Origin: CAVUAN01 sp963739435
GTDB taxonomy: Bacteria > Acidobacteriota > Thermoanaerobaculia > UBA5066 > Gp7-AA6
NCBI GenBank assembly: GCA_963739435.1
Contig: CAVUAN010000007.1
Span: 123,647 to 187,646, forward strand
Direction: 5' to 3'
DNA: 64,000 nt
Shown in pieces: positions 18,579-28,703 of this stretch; position 1 is the first letter of the stretch; every line of letters starts with the position of its first letter. Both the position numbers and the translations under genes were made by a program. The notes beneath the pieces are model-generated. The model had not been told where the DNA came from. It made no database searches and was given only the letters and a program-made list of their open reading frames with translations.

Positions 18579-20563
18579 ATGAAGCCGTTCTACGTCACGA
18601 CGCCGATCTACTACGTCAACGACCTGCCCCACATCGGGCACATCTACTCGACGGTCGTGACCGACACGGTGGCGCGGTACCACCGGTTGATGGGGGAGCC
18701 GACGCGGTTCCTGACGGGGACCGACGAGCACGGCCAGAACATCGAGAAAGCGGCCACGGCTCAGGGAATCGCGCCGATCGAGCTGGCCGACCGAGTCGTC
18801 TTGCGGTACCACGACCTGTACAAGACGTTCGAGATCTCCCACGACGACTTCATCCGGACGACCGAGCCGCGGCACCTACGCCGGGGTCGAGGAGCTGATC
18901 GCACGGATCGAGAAGGCCGGAGACCTCTACGTCGCCCGGCACGAAGGCTGGTATTGCTCGAGCTGCGAGACCTTCTACACCGAGAAAGAGCTCGACTCAG
19001 AGAAGCGATGTCCTGTCCACGGAACACCCACGTTCTGGGAGTCGGAGGAGAACGTCTTCTTTCGCCTGTCAAAGTACGCGGCTCCTCTTCTCGCGCACTA
19101 TGCGCAGCACCCCGAGTTCGTCCGGCCCGAAACGCGCCTGGCGGAGGTCGCCTCCTTCGTCAAGGCCGGGTTGAACGACCTGTCGGTCTCGCGCTCGAAG
19201 GTCAAGTGGGGCATCCCGTTTCCCGGGCACCCCGGCCATGTCGTCTACGTCTGGTTCGACGCCCTCTCCAACTACATCACGGCGCTCGGCTTCGGCTCGA
19301 GCGATCCGCGCCTGTATCGGGAGTTCTGGGAGAGCCCGCAGGGCCGGCGCGTCCACATCATCGGCAAGGACATCCTCCGGTTCCACGCCGTCTTCTGGCC
19401 GGCGTTCCTGCTCTCGGCCGGCCTGCCGCTGCCGACGACCGTGTGGGCGCACGGCTGGTGGCTGCGCGACGACAAGAAGATGTCGAAGTCGGTCGGCAAC
19501 GTCGTGCGGCCCGACGCTCTCGTCGAGCGCTTCGGGCCCGACGCGCTGCGGTACTTCCTGCTGCGGGAGATGGCGTTCGGGCAGGACGCGCGGTTTTCGG
19601 ACGAGGCGTTCCTCGCCCGCTACAACGCGGACCTCGCCAACGACCTGGGCAACACGGTCTCCCGCGTCGCGGCGCTCTGCCGCCAGACATCCGGCGGAAC
19701 GCCGAGCGTTGCATCCGACGACAACGACATCCTGCGGGCCTGGGGCCCGGCGCGCGCCGAATGGCAGGCCGCCCTGGACGAGTTCGCGCTTCTCGCGGGC
19801 CCTCGAAGCTGTCTGGAGGTTTCTTGCCCAGATCAACGGCTACGTCGTCGCGCAGGAGCCCTGGAAGATCCGCAAGGAGGAAGGCGTCGCGTCCCCGCGC
19901 CTCAACCGGGTTCTCTGGTCGGCGGCGGAAGGGGTGCGTCTTTCGGCGGTGGCGCTTTCGCCGTTCATGCCGGCCACTTCGCGGAAGATTTTCGAGACCT
20001 TTGGAATGCCGGCCCGAAACCCCACGGGCGTCGACCTCGACTGGGGAAAGCTGCCCGTGTCGACTCCGATGCCGGATGCCCCGGCGCTCTTCCCGCGTGT
20101 CGACGCGGGCGCGTATTTGACCGGAAAGGATGGAGCCATGACCGAAGAGAAGCCGACTTCAGCCACCGCTGCGGCGCCAGCCGCCGCGGCACCAGCGGCA
20201 CCCGCAACAGCCGCTGCACCCGTTTCAACGGACGACCGGATCGGGATCGAGGACTTCCAGAAGATCAACTTCAGGACGGCAAAGATTCTTTCCGCCGAGC
20301 GCGTGCCCAAGTCGAACCGGCTGATGAAGCTGCAGGTCGACCTCGGCACGGAGCAACGGCAGGTCGTGGCCGGCATCGCCGCGCAGTACGAGCCGGAGCA
20401 GCTCGTCGGGCGCAACGTCGTCGTCGTGGCGAACCTGAAGCCCGCCAAGCTCATGGGCGTCGAGTCGAACGGCATGGTGCTGGCCGCCTCAGTCGGCGAC
20501 GCTGGAGTTCCAGTGCTCATCGACGTGCCTGCCGAAGTGCCGCCTGGCAGCAAGGTGAAATGA
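18579..20563 (+). CDS. metG: Methionyl-tRNA synthetase with C-terminal tRNA-binding domain (two frameshifts)
   Basis: Class I MetRS. HIGH motif in LPHIGHIYST (about 17-26), zinc-knuckle region CSSCETFYTEKELDSEKRC, KMSKS in DKKMSKSVGN (about 302-311), anticodon-binding domain, and a C-terminal EMAP/Trbp111-like tRNA-binding domain (IEDFQKINFRTAKILSAERV to the end) joined by an Ala/Pro linker. Breaks occur near 18890 (TTEPRH, then YAGVEELIARIE) and 19800 (ALDEF, then SRALEAVWRFLAQINGY), both +1. MetRS is essential and every motif is present, so these are almost certainly sequence errors. Joined length about 661 residues. Confidence 0.93.
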
Positions 20564-20643
20564 ATTGATCCATTGATTCATCGGTCCATTGGTTCATTGG
20601 GGCGTCAATGAATCAATGATTCAATGACTCAATGATTCAATCC
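20562..20643. repeat. Octamer-armed hairpin junction element, copy 2
   Basis: ATTGATCC-ATTGATTC-ATCGGTCC-ATTGGTTC-ATTGG, short loop, CAATGAAT-CAATGATT-CAATGACT-CAATGATT-CAATCC. It begins within the metG stop codon and ends in the tatD start (ATG at 20632). It fills the whole intergenic space. Confidence 0.88.
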
Positions 20644-21399
20644 CTGGCCGATTCTCACTGTCACCTCTACATGGTCGAGGACGCCGCGGGCGCGCTGGAG
20701 CGAGCGCGCGCGGCCGGAGTCACCCGATTGCTCGTGCCCGGCACGACGCTTGCCGATTCCGCCGAGGCCGTCGCGCTGGCCCAGAGTCACGAGGGCATCG
20801 TGGCTGCGGTGGGGATTCATCCGCACGAGGCGAAGGACTTCGATCCGAGCCGGGACGGCGCGGCGCTCGAGGATCTGGCGAAGAGGCCCGGCGTCGCCGC
20901 GATCGGCGAGGTCGGCCTCGACTTCCATTACGACCATTCGCCCCGTGACAAACAGATCGAGATCCTGGAGTGGATGCTCGATCTCGGGCGCCGGCTCGGC
21001 CTGCCGGTCCTCCTCCACAATCGCTCGAGCGGCCAGGAGATGCTCTCGCTCCTCGGGAGAGGCGGTCGGCGGGAGCGCCCCGGGGTTTTCCATTCCTTCA
21101 CCGAGGACGCCGCCTACGGAAAGAAGGCCCTCGACCTCGGCTACCTCGTGTCCTTCTCCGGGATGATCACGTTCAAGGCGGCCGAAAATATTCGCTCGGC
21201 CGCCGCGGGCCTCCCGCTCGACGCGATGCTCGTCGAGACCGACACGCCTTTTCTTTCCCCCGTGCCCCACCGCGGAAAGCCCTGCGAGCCCGCCTTCGTC
21301 GCTCTGACCGTGCAAAAACTGGCCGAGGTGAAGGGGGTCGATCGGGACGCGGTTGCGGCCGCGACGACCGCGAACTTCGAGAGGCTCTTCAAGATTTGA
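20632..21399 (+). CDS. tatD: TatD family metal-dependent hydrolase (DNase)
   Basis: 255-residue TIM-barrel hydrolase of the amidohydrolase superfamily. Metal ligands: LADSHCHLY (HxH near residues 9-11), the Glu in AIGEVGLDFHYD, LLHNRSS (His), GVFHSF (His) and the Asp in LVETDTPFL. Family members are 3'-5' exonucleases or peptidyl hydrolases acting on DNA and D-amino acids. It follows metG, as in many bacteria. The residues MIQS before LADSHCHL come from the octamer repeat. Confidence 0.93.
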   Translation: MIQSLADSHCHLYMVEDAAGALERARAAGVTRLLVPGTTLADSAEAVALAQSHEGIVAAVGIHPHEAKDFDPSRDGAALEDLAKRPGVAAIGEVGLDFHYDHSPRDKQIEILEWMLDLGRRLGLPVLLHNRSSGQEMLSLLGRGGRRERPGVFHSFTEDAAYGKKALDLGYLVSFSGMITFKAAENIRSAAAGLPLDAMLVETDTPFLSPVPHRGKPCEPAFVALTVQKLAEVKGVDRDAVAAATTANFERLFKI

Positions 21400-21764
21400 G
21401 CTCCAGCCGCATCTCCCCGCGCGACTTCGAGGCTTACGTCGAAGAGGCCCTGGCCTCCGTCCCGGTTGCCTTTCGCCGGTACCTCGAGAACATCGTCATC
21501 GTGATCGAAGACGAGCCGTCGGACGAGGACTTCGACGAGACCGACACGCCCGACGAGGACGAGCTCTTCGGCATTTTCCGCGGCGTGCCCTACTTCGAGC
21601 GCGGCGCGGCGCCCTCGCATCTGCCCGCGCAGATCGCGATCTTCCGCGCCCCCATTCTGCGCAGCTGCCAGACGCGCGGCGAAGCCGTCCGCGAGATCCG
21701 CGACACCGTGGTCCACGAGATCGGCCACATGCTCGGCCTCGGCGACGAGGAGATGCCGTACTGA
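21396..21764 (+). CDS. Metallopeptidase family protein (zincin-like, HEIGHMLG)
   Basis: 122-residue minimal zincin: VVHEIGHMLGLGDEEM near the C-terminus carries the HExxH motif with a downstream Gly and Asp/Glu. Acidic low-complexity PSDEDFDETDTPDEDELFG in the middle is typical of this small family (Zincin_1 type). Start is probably TTG 21396, overlapping the tatD stop. Function is unproven; family members are presumed intracellular metallopeptidases. Confidence 0.85.
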   Translation: MSSSRISPRDFEAYVEEALASVPVAFRRYLENIVIVIEDEPSDEDFDETDTPDEDELFGIFRGVPYFERGAAPSHLPAQIAIFRAPILRSCQTRGEAVREIRDTVVHEIGHMLGLGDEEMPY

Positions 21765-21776
21765 AAGGAGACCGTC

Positions 21777-22559
21777 ATGAAGCGAACCCGTCTCGCCCTG
21801 TTTCTGGCTTTCTGTGTCTCGGGCGCAATCGAGGCCCAGGAGACCGCTCGCCCGGCTCTCGGCGACGGAACCCGAACCATCAACGTCAACGGCGAGGCTG
21901 TCATCTACGTGATCCCCGATGAGGCCATCGTGCGTCTCGGGGTCGAGAGCTTCGATCCGGCTTTGTCTGTAGCCAGCTCCGCCAACGCGGCGACCGGTGC
22001 GCGGATCGTGAAGGCGATGAAGGCGCTGGGCCTCGAGGAGCGACACATCCAGTCGGACCACGCGGAGATCGAAATCGTCTACAACAAAGATGGCGTGGCT
22101 GCCGGCATTGCGGGCTACCGCGTGCGCCACGGCTATGCCCTGACTGTGCGCGACGTGCCGCGGCTCGACGACGTGATCACGGCGGCCTTGAAGAGCGGTG
22201 CCAACCACCTGGAGGGCTACGAGCTGCGCACGTCGGAGCTGCGCAAGTACCGCGACGAGGCCCGCAAGAAGGCGATCACCGCCGCCCGCGAGAAGGCCGA
22301 GGCCCTGGCCGGCGAGCTTGGCAGCTCGGTCGGCGCCCCGCGCTCGATCGGGGAGAGCTACTACGGCTGGTTCGGGACGCGCGGGACATGGGGCAGCTGG
22401 GGCTACTCCCAGCAGAGCCAGATGTCGCAGAACGTTTCGATGTCCGCCGGCGGCTCCGGCGAGAGCGGCTCCACGTCCGCTCCCCTCGGCCAGATCGGCG
22501 TGCGCGCCCAGGTGGGCGTCACGTTCGACCTGATCCCGGGCAGCAAGCCCGCGCGTTAG
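21777..22559 (+). CDS. SIMPL-domain (DUF541) periplasmic protein
   Basis: 260-residue protein with a signal peptide (LALFLAFCVSGAIEAQ) and the SIMPL/DUF541 fold: TINVNGEAVIYVIPDEAIVR, VKAMKALGLEERHIQ and the internal VRHGYALTVRDVPRLDDVI. The C-terminal Gly/Ser-rich tail (SMSAGGSGESGSTSAPLG) precedes the last strand. Escherichia coli YggE is the best-known member, linked to oxidative stress tolerance. Preceded by AAAGGAG ten bases from ATG. Its stop overlaps the convergent DUF2079 gene end by four bases. Confidence 0.9.
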   Translation: MKRTRLALFLAFCVSGAIEAQETARPALGDGTRTINVNGEAVIYVIPDEAIVRLGVESFDPALSVASSANAATGARIVKAMKALGLEERHIQSDHAEIEIVYNKDGVAAGIAGYRVRHGYALTVRDVPRLDDVITAALKSGANHLEGYELRTSELRKYRDEARKKAITAAREKAEALAGELGSSVGAPRSIGESYYGWFGTRGTWGSWGYSQQSQMSQNVSMSAGGSGESGSTSAPLGQIGVRAQVGVTFDLIPGSKPAR

Positions 22560-24169
22560 TCCGCCGGGGTAAACAGCAGGAGGCCGCCCTCCGTTTGGAT
22601 GTGCCGGTAACGGGGGTCAGCGAGGAGGCGGAGGACGAGAGCGTCGAAGTCCGGGCGCGAGTAGGGATAGGGGTTGGTGCGCGGGGCGAGCAGGATCGCT
22701 TCGCTTCCCGCGGGCTCGCGCTCGGGGTCGAGGACACGGACCGCTGCGGTGTGCCCGGCACGGACGAAGAGCGACCCCTGCACGGCGACCGGCTTGCCGT
22801 TCAGCGAGGCAAGCGCAGGACCGACCTCTTTGCGGGCGGGATCGGGCCGAGTGAGGGTGTATCCGGCGCCGTCCAGGGCGCAGACCACGAGGAGCAGCAG
22901 AGCGCCGACGCGGCGACGAAGGCGAGAAGCCTCGGGTTCCCGGGCGGCCGGGAACCAGCCCGTGACGCGCCAGAGCCCCGCCGCGGCAGCGGCAAAGAGA
23001 AAGGGGAGGATCGGCGTCGAATAGGAGATGGTGAATTGCGAGAGCTGCGGATTGTCCGAGACCGAGTAGACAACCAGCGCCGGCAGCGCGGCGAGAAACC
23101 ACTGGTAACCCAAGAGAGGCAGGAGGAGCAGCGGCTCGAGCAGGTGGGGCAACCCCGAGCGCCCGATATCCGCAAGGAGACGCGCGGGATGCAGCAGCAT
23201 GCCGAAGGCCGCCGAAACGGGCGTCTCCCCGTACGAGAACCAGTAATTCGAGTACCAGGGGTGCCCAGGCGGGTCGCCTGAGAAGTGCGGGATCACGAGG
23301 CGGGTGCCCACGAAGAAGGTGACGAGGCTCGCCCCGAGTGCCAGAACCGCGGGGCGCCACCGCCGGTCGAAAATCGCGGCCGCCACGGCGAAACCACCCA
23401 GAGGAAGAAGAGCATCCTCCTTGATGGAGACAGCCAGAAGCACGGCGGCGGCGAAAAGGACGGGGCGTCGGGCGGCGTAGGCATAGAGAAGCAGGAAGAG
23501 GGCCGGCAGGTAGAAGACCTCGAGATGAAAGCCTGACTGCGCGATCCGCGCGGTGAAGGTATTGAGCAAGAACGCCCCGGCGACAAATGCCGCGGCCAGA
23601 TCGTCGCGCAGGACCCGGCGGAAAACGAGGAAGGACACGGTTACGGCGGCGGTCATGGCGGCGACGTGAGCCGCGAGGAGCCATACAGCCGAGGCCGTGA
23701 CGGCGTAGAACGGGACAAAGGTGAAAAGAAGGTAGAACGCATGACGGCTGAGGGCGGAGCGCCCTACGAAAGCGCAGTAGAGCGGCCTGCCCGCGAGCGT
23801 CTCAAAGATCGGGCCGTCGAAGAAGAGGCCCGTGTCCCAGGCGTTGATGTCGAGAGACATCCACTGTCCGAAGACGACGCGGCAGAGAAAGAGCGCAGCG
23901 ATGCCTGCGGCCAGGATCACGCCGCCCTTCGAGACATGGACATCGCGCTCGCGGAGCAGCCGCGCGAGAGCTCGGCGCCAGGACGGAGAGAGCATCGCCG
24001 CCGCGAACAGCAATGCTGCTGTACCGAGCGCGACGGACAGGCGGTTCAAATCCCGGCCGCCGAGCCTCCAGGGCGCCGTCAGGACGAAGGTTGCGACGAG
24101 CGCCAGGATGAAGGTGAGATAGACGCGAAGGCCGCGGGGGAGCGCTTCCTCTTCGTCAGGCCGCGTCAT
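22556..24169 (-). CDS. DUF2079 multi-pass membrane protein
   Basis: 537-residue integral membrane protein with about eleven hydrophobic helices. DUF2079 landmarks: the first luminal-type loop with MSLDINAWDTGLFFDGPIFE (an acidic D-x-G-x-F motif as in GT-C enzymes), AQSGFHLEVFYLPALFLLLY, and LLGYQWFLAALPALVVYSVS. GT-C-like membrane glycosyltransferase activity is inferred from architecture only. Followed by a short polar C-terminal domain (AVQGSLFVRAGHTAAVRVLD). Probably cell-envelope glycan or lipid modification. Confidence 0.85.
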   Translation of the reverse strand: MTRPDEEEALPRGLRVYLTFILALVATFVLTAPWRLGGRDLNRLSVALGTAALLFAAAMLSPSWRRALARLLRERDVHVSKGGVILAAGIAALFLCRVVFGQWMSLDINAWDTGLFFDGPIFETLAGRPLYCAFVGRSALSRHAFYLLFTFVPFYAVTASAVWLLAAHVAAMTAAVTVSFLVFRRVLRDDLAAAFVAGAFLLNTFTARIAQSGFHLEVFYLPALFLLLYAYAARRPVLFAAAVLLAVSIKEDALLPLGGFAVAAAIFDRRWRPAVLALGASLVTFFVGTRLVIPHFSGDPPGHPWYSNYWFSYGETPVSAAFGMLLHPARLLADIGRSGLPHLLEPLLLLPLLGYQWFLAALPALVVYSVSDNPQLSQFTISYSTPILPFLFAAAAAGLWRVTGWFPAAREPEASRLRRRVGALLLLVVCALDGAGYTLTRPDPARKEVGPALASLNGKPVAVQGSLFVRAGHTAAVRVLDPEREPAGSEAILLAPRTNPYPYSRPDFDALVLRLLADPRYRHIQTEGGLLLFTPAD

Positions 24170-24190
24170 GGCCCGGCGATTCTGGCAGAA

Positions 24191-24221
24191 ACGAAAAGCG
24201 CGGCGGTGTTCCCGCCGCGCT
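24191..24221 (-). terminator. Rho-independent terminator downstream of pnp
   Basis: Ten-base-pair stem AGCGCGGCGG/CCGCCGCGCT with a five-base loop, followed on the minus strand by TTTCGTTTCTG. It ends the long rimP-to-pnp transcript before the DUF2079 gene. Confidence 0.8.
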
Positions 24222-24241
24222 GACTTTCTGCGTTCTGCCGC

Positions 24242-26470
<2,229 letters not shown>

Positions 26471-26585
26471 GACGGTCGTTCCTTGTGGATGCGTCAAGCG
26501 ACCGCGAGGAGAGGATGTCCTCCTCCCGTGGGGAGGACGCGGCCGGGCTGCGGCCCGTCACCTTTTCCGCGCGGCGCCGAACTGT

Positions 26586-26861
26586 CTACTTGCGCAGCCC
26601 GAGTCGTTCGATGAGCTTGTGGTAGCGCCCGGCGTCCTCGCCCTTCAGGTAGTCGAGCAGCCGCCGCCTTTGGCTGACGAGCTTCAAGAGGCCGCGGCGG
26701 GAGTGGTGATCCTTGGCGTTCGACTTGAAGTGGTCGGTCAGATACGTGATGCGATTCGTCAGCAGGGCCACCTGGACTTCGGGGGAACCGGTGTCTTTGT
26801 CGTGGGTCCGGAAGTCCTTCACGATCGAGGGCTTGGCGGACCGATACTCAGTGACGTTCAA
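26586..26861 (-). CDS. rpsO: 30S ribosomal protein S15
   Basis: 91-residue S15 with DTGSPEVQVALLTNRI, LTDHFKSNAKDHHSRRGLL and YLKGEDAGRYHKLIERLGLR. Start is TTG 26861, six bases after GGAGG; longer in-frame starts have no Shine-Dalgarno and add non-S15 residues. S15 binds the central domain of 16S rRNA and often autoregulates through its own leader. Confidence 0.97.
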   Translation of the reverse strand: MNVTEYRSAKPSIVKDFRTHDKDTGSPEVQVALLTNRITYLTDHFKSNAKDHHSRRGLLKLVSQRRRLLDYLKGEDAGRYHKLIERLGLRK

Positions 26862-26938
26862 CTCTTGCCTCCAACTCTCACTACTTTTTACAAACCACCA
26901 GCCTACCACGGGTTACGGCCCCTCTCCAAGGCCAGCGG

Positions 26939-27865
26939 CTACTCGGCAAAGACGATCTTCGGCTTGACCAGGCTGATCTTGTGGCTGGCCATGACCTGAC
27001 CCAGGGCCACCATTTCCTCGGCCGGGCCGAGCAGCGTGACCCACTCTCCCTCCCGTGAGGTCACGCCGCGAGCCGGGATTGCCTGGCCCTTGCGGACTTT
27101 CCAGGCTTCGAGCGAGGCCAGCTTGACCCGCTCGAAGGGGAACGGGACCTGGGCCAGGGGAACGGCGTGGGGCGGTGCCAGGCGCTCGGCCGCACTCATC
27201 GCCTCGAATTTCTCGAGCGAAACCGCGTCCAGGACGCCAAAGGGGCCGATGCGCATGCGGCGCAGGGTCTCCAGGTGCGCGCCGCAGCCGAGCTTTTCAC
27301 CGAGGTCGTTCGCAATCGAGCGGATGTAGGTGCCCGACGAGCAGGCGATCGAGAACGGGAGGAGCGGTCCCTGGGGCGCGCCGAAAACGAGGTCGGAGAC
27401 GCGGACCGTCTTGGGCAGCTGGGGGACGCTCTCTCCCTTGCGCGCCATCTCGTAGAACTTGCGGCCGCCCACCTTCTTGGCGGAGTAGGCCGGAGGCGAC
27501 TGGAGAAACTCGCCTCGGAACTCCGCGGCCGCAGCCTCGATGTGCTCGGGGCGTACCCCGCTCGCATCGCGGTCTTCCCCGACGGTTTCCCCCTCCCGGT
27601 CGTACGTCGTGGTCGCGCGGCCGAGCCGGATGAAGCCCTCGTAGGACTTGTCGAGCCGCGTGAAAAAGCTCTGCAGGCGCGCCGCGCCGCCGGCGCAGAG
27701 CAGGAGCAGGCCCGTCGCCATCGGATCGAGCGTGCCGCTGTGGCCGATGCGCGCCTGGCCCGTGGCGCTCCTCGCCCGCTCGACGACGTCGTGCGACGTG
27801 AGGCCGGCGGGCTTGTCGAGGAGAAAGAGGAATCCCCTCTTGACGGCATCCGCCGGAGCCGTCAC
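26939..27865 (-). CDS. truB: tRNA pseudouridine(55) synthase TruB
   Basis: 308-residue synthase making pseudouridine 55 in tRNA. Motif I (LLDKPAGLTSHDVV), motif II with the catalytic Asp in GHSGTLDPMATGLL (Asp about 47), and the KSYEGFIRLGRATTTYDREG and CSSGTYIRSIANDLG motifs are present. A C-terminal PUA-like domain follows (from PARGVTSREGEWVTLLGP). Start overlaps the rbfA stop by four bases. Confidence 0.97.
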   Translation of the reverse strand: MTAPADAVKRGFLFLLDKPAGLTSHDVVERARSATGQARIGHSGTLDPMATGLLLLCAGGAARLQSFFTRLDKSYEGFIRLGRATTTYDREGETVGEDRDASGVRPEHIEAAAAEFRGEFLQSPPAYSAKKVGGRKFYEMARKGESVPQLPKTVRVSDLVFGAPQGPLLPFSIACSSGTYIRSIANDLGEKLGCGAHLETLRRMRIGPFGVLDAVSLEKFEAMSAAERLAPPHAVPLAQVPFPFERVKLASLEAWKVRKGQAIPARGVTSREGEWVTLLGPAEEMVALGQVMASHKISLVKPKIVFAE

Positions 27866-28227
27866 GGCTCGTCCTTGGGCGGAGGCAGGACTTGCGCCAG
27901 CAGCTCCTCGATGCGCGCCCCGCGCTCGAGAGAACGGTCATCGACGAAGTAGAGCTCGGGCGCGTAACGAAGCCCGCACCTCTGTCCGACCTCCCGGCGG
28001 AGGAAGCCCGCGGCGCGCTCGAGGGCCTCGCCGGCCTTCTCCCGCTCGGCGTCGTCCCCGAGCCGCGAGAAGTACACGCGCGCGGACCGGAGGTCCGGAG
28101 GCATCTCGACGTCCGTGATCGTGACGGCGCGCAGCTCCGGGTCGTGCGCTTCGATCAGCACGAGCCGCGAGAGCTCGGCGCGAACGAGGTCCGCCACGCG
28201 CTGAGCGCGCCGGGATTCCTTCTTCAT
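27862..28227 (-). CDS. rbfA: Ribosome-binding factor A
   Basis: 121-residue KH-like 30S maturation factor: RVADLVRAELSRLV, the central VYFSRLGDDAE and the family signature LRYAPELYFVDDRSLERG. Located in the rimP-nusA-infB operon as usual. Its N-terminus is preceded upstream by a dispersed repeat separating it from the DUF503 gene. Confidence 0.96.
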   Translation of the reverse strand: MKKESRRAQRVADLVRAELSRLVLIEAHDPELRAVTITDVEMPPDLRSARVYFSRLGDDAEREKAGEALERAAGFLRREVGQRCGLRYAPELYFVDDRSLERGARIEELLAQVLPPPKDEP

Positions 28228-28238
28228 CGCCCCCCACC

Positions 28239-28347
28239 TGTCATTCTGAGGGCCGAAGGCCCGAAGAATCTGCCCCGAGGCGCCGACGGGGGTAGATCCC
28301 TCGGCTTCGCTCGGGATGACATTGAAAGTGACGGACTCGGGATGACA
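28239..28347. repeat. Dispersed intergenic repeat of the GTCATTCTGAG...GGATGACA type
   Basis: TGTCATTCTGAG at the left and GGATGACA at 28313-28320 and again 28340-28347 form inverted ends around a GC-rich middle (GAAGAATC...AGATCCCTCGG). This is a recognisable family of short palindromic elements common in environmental bacterial genomes. It sits inside an essential operon, between rbfA and DUF503. Confidence 0.7.
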
Positions 28348-28356
28348 ACCGCAGGG

Positions 28357-28644
28357 CTACACATGGATGAACTCGTTGTGGACGTCGAGCAGCTCGCCGT
28401 CCAGGTTCTGTTCGACGAAGCGCAGGATGTGCTGGAGCAGCGCGTCGAGCGGCGCCTGGTCGGGGCCGACCGCGGCGACGCCGATCTGCGCGCGCTGGAG
28501 CAGGTCCTGGCTGCCGACTTCGGCGGCCGAAACTTCGAACTCGTTCTTGAGCCGGCTCTTGAGACTCTTGACGATCATGCGCTTCTCCTTCAGGCCCTGG
28601 CAGCCCGGAAGGTGCATGTCGAAGACGGCGTAGGCGATGACCAT
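28357..28644 (-). CDS. DUF503 family protein (YlxP-like)
   Basis: 95-residue small protein beginning MVIAYAVFDMHLPGCQGLKE and containing KEKRMIVKSLKSRLKNEFEV, the typical DUF503 N-terminal half, here ending early after EFIHV. Neighbouring infB and rbfA match the usual YlxP position. Possibly involved in ribosome maturation; unproven. Its start codon lies seven bases downstream of a heptamer repeat and has no Shine-Dalgarno. Confidence 0.88.
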   Translation of the reverse strand: MVIAYAVFDMHLPGCQGLKEKRMIVKSLKSRLKNEFEVSAAEVGSQDLLQRAQIGVAAVGPDQAPLDALLQHILRFVEQNLDGELLDVHNEFIHV

Positions 28645-28651
28645 GGGAAGC

Positions 28652-28679
28652 TGCCAGCGTTCAGCTGTCAGCTGTCAGC
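28652..28679. repeat. Heptamer repeat (TGTCAGC type, 4 units)
   Basis: TGCCAGC, GTTCAGC, TGTCAGC, TGTCAGC in strict seven-base phase on the plus strand, between infB and the DUF503 gene on the minus strand. Confidence 0.6.
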
Positions 28680-28703
28680 GAACCGAGACGGGCTGCCCGC
28701 TCC

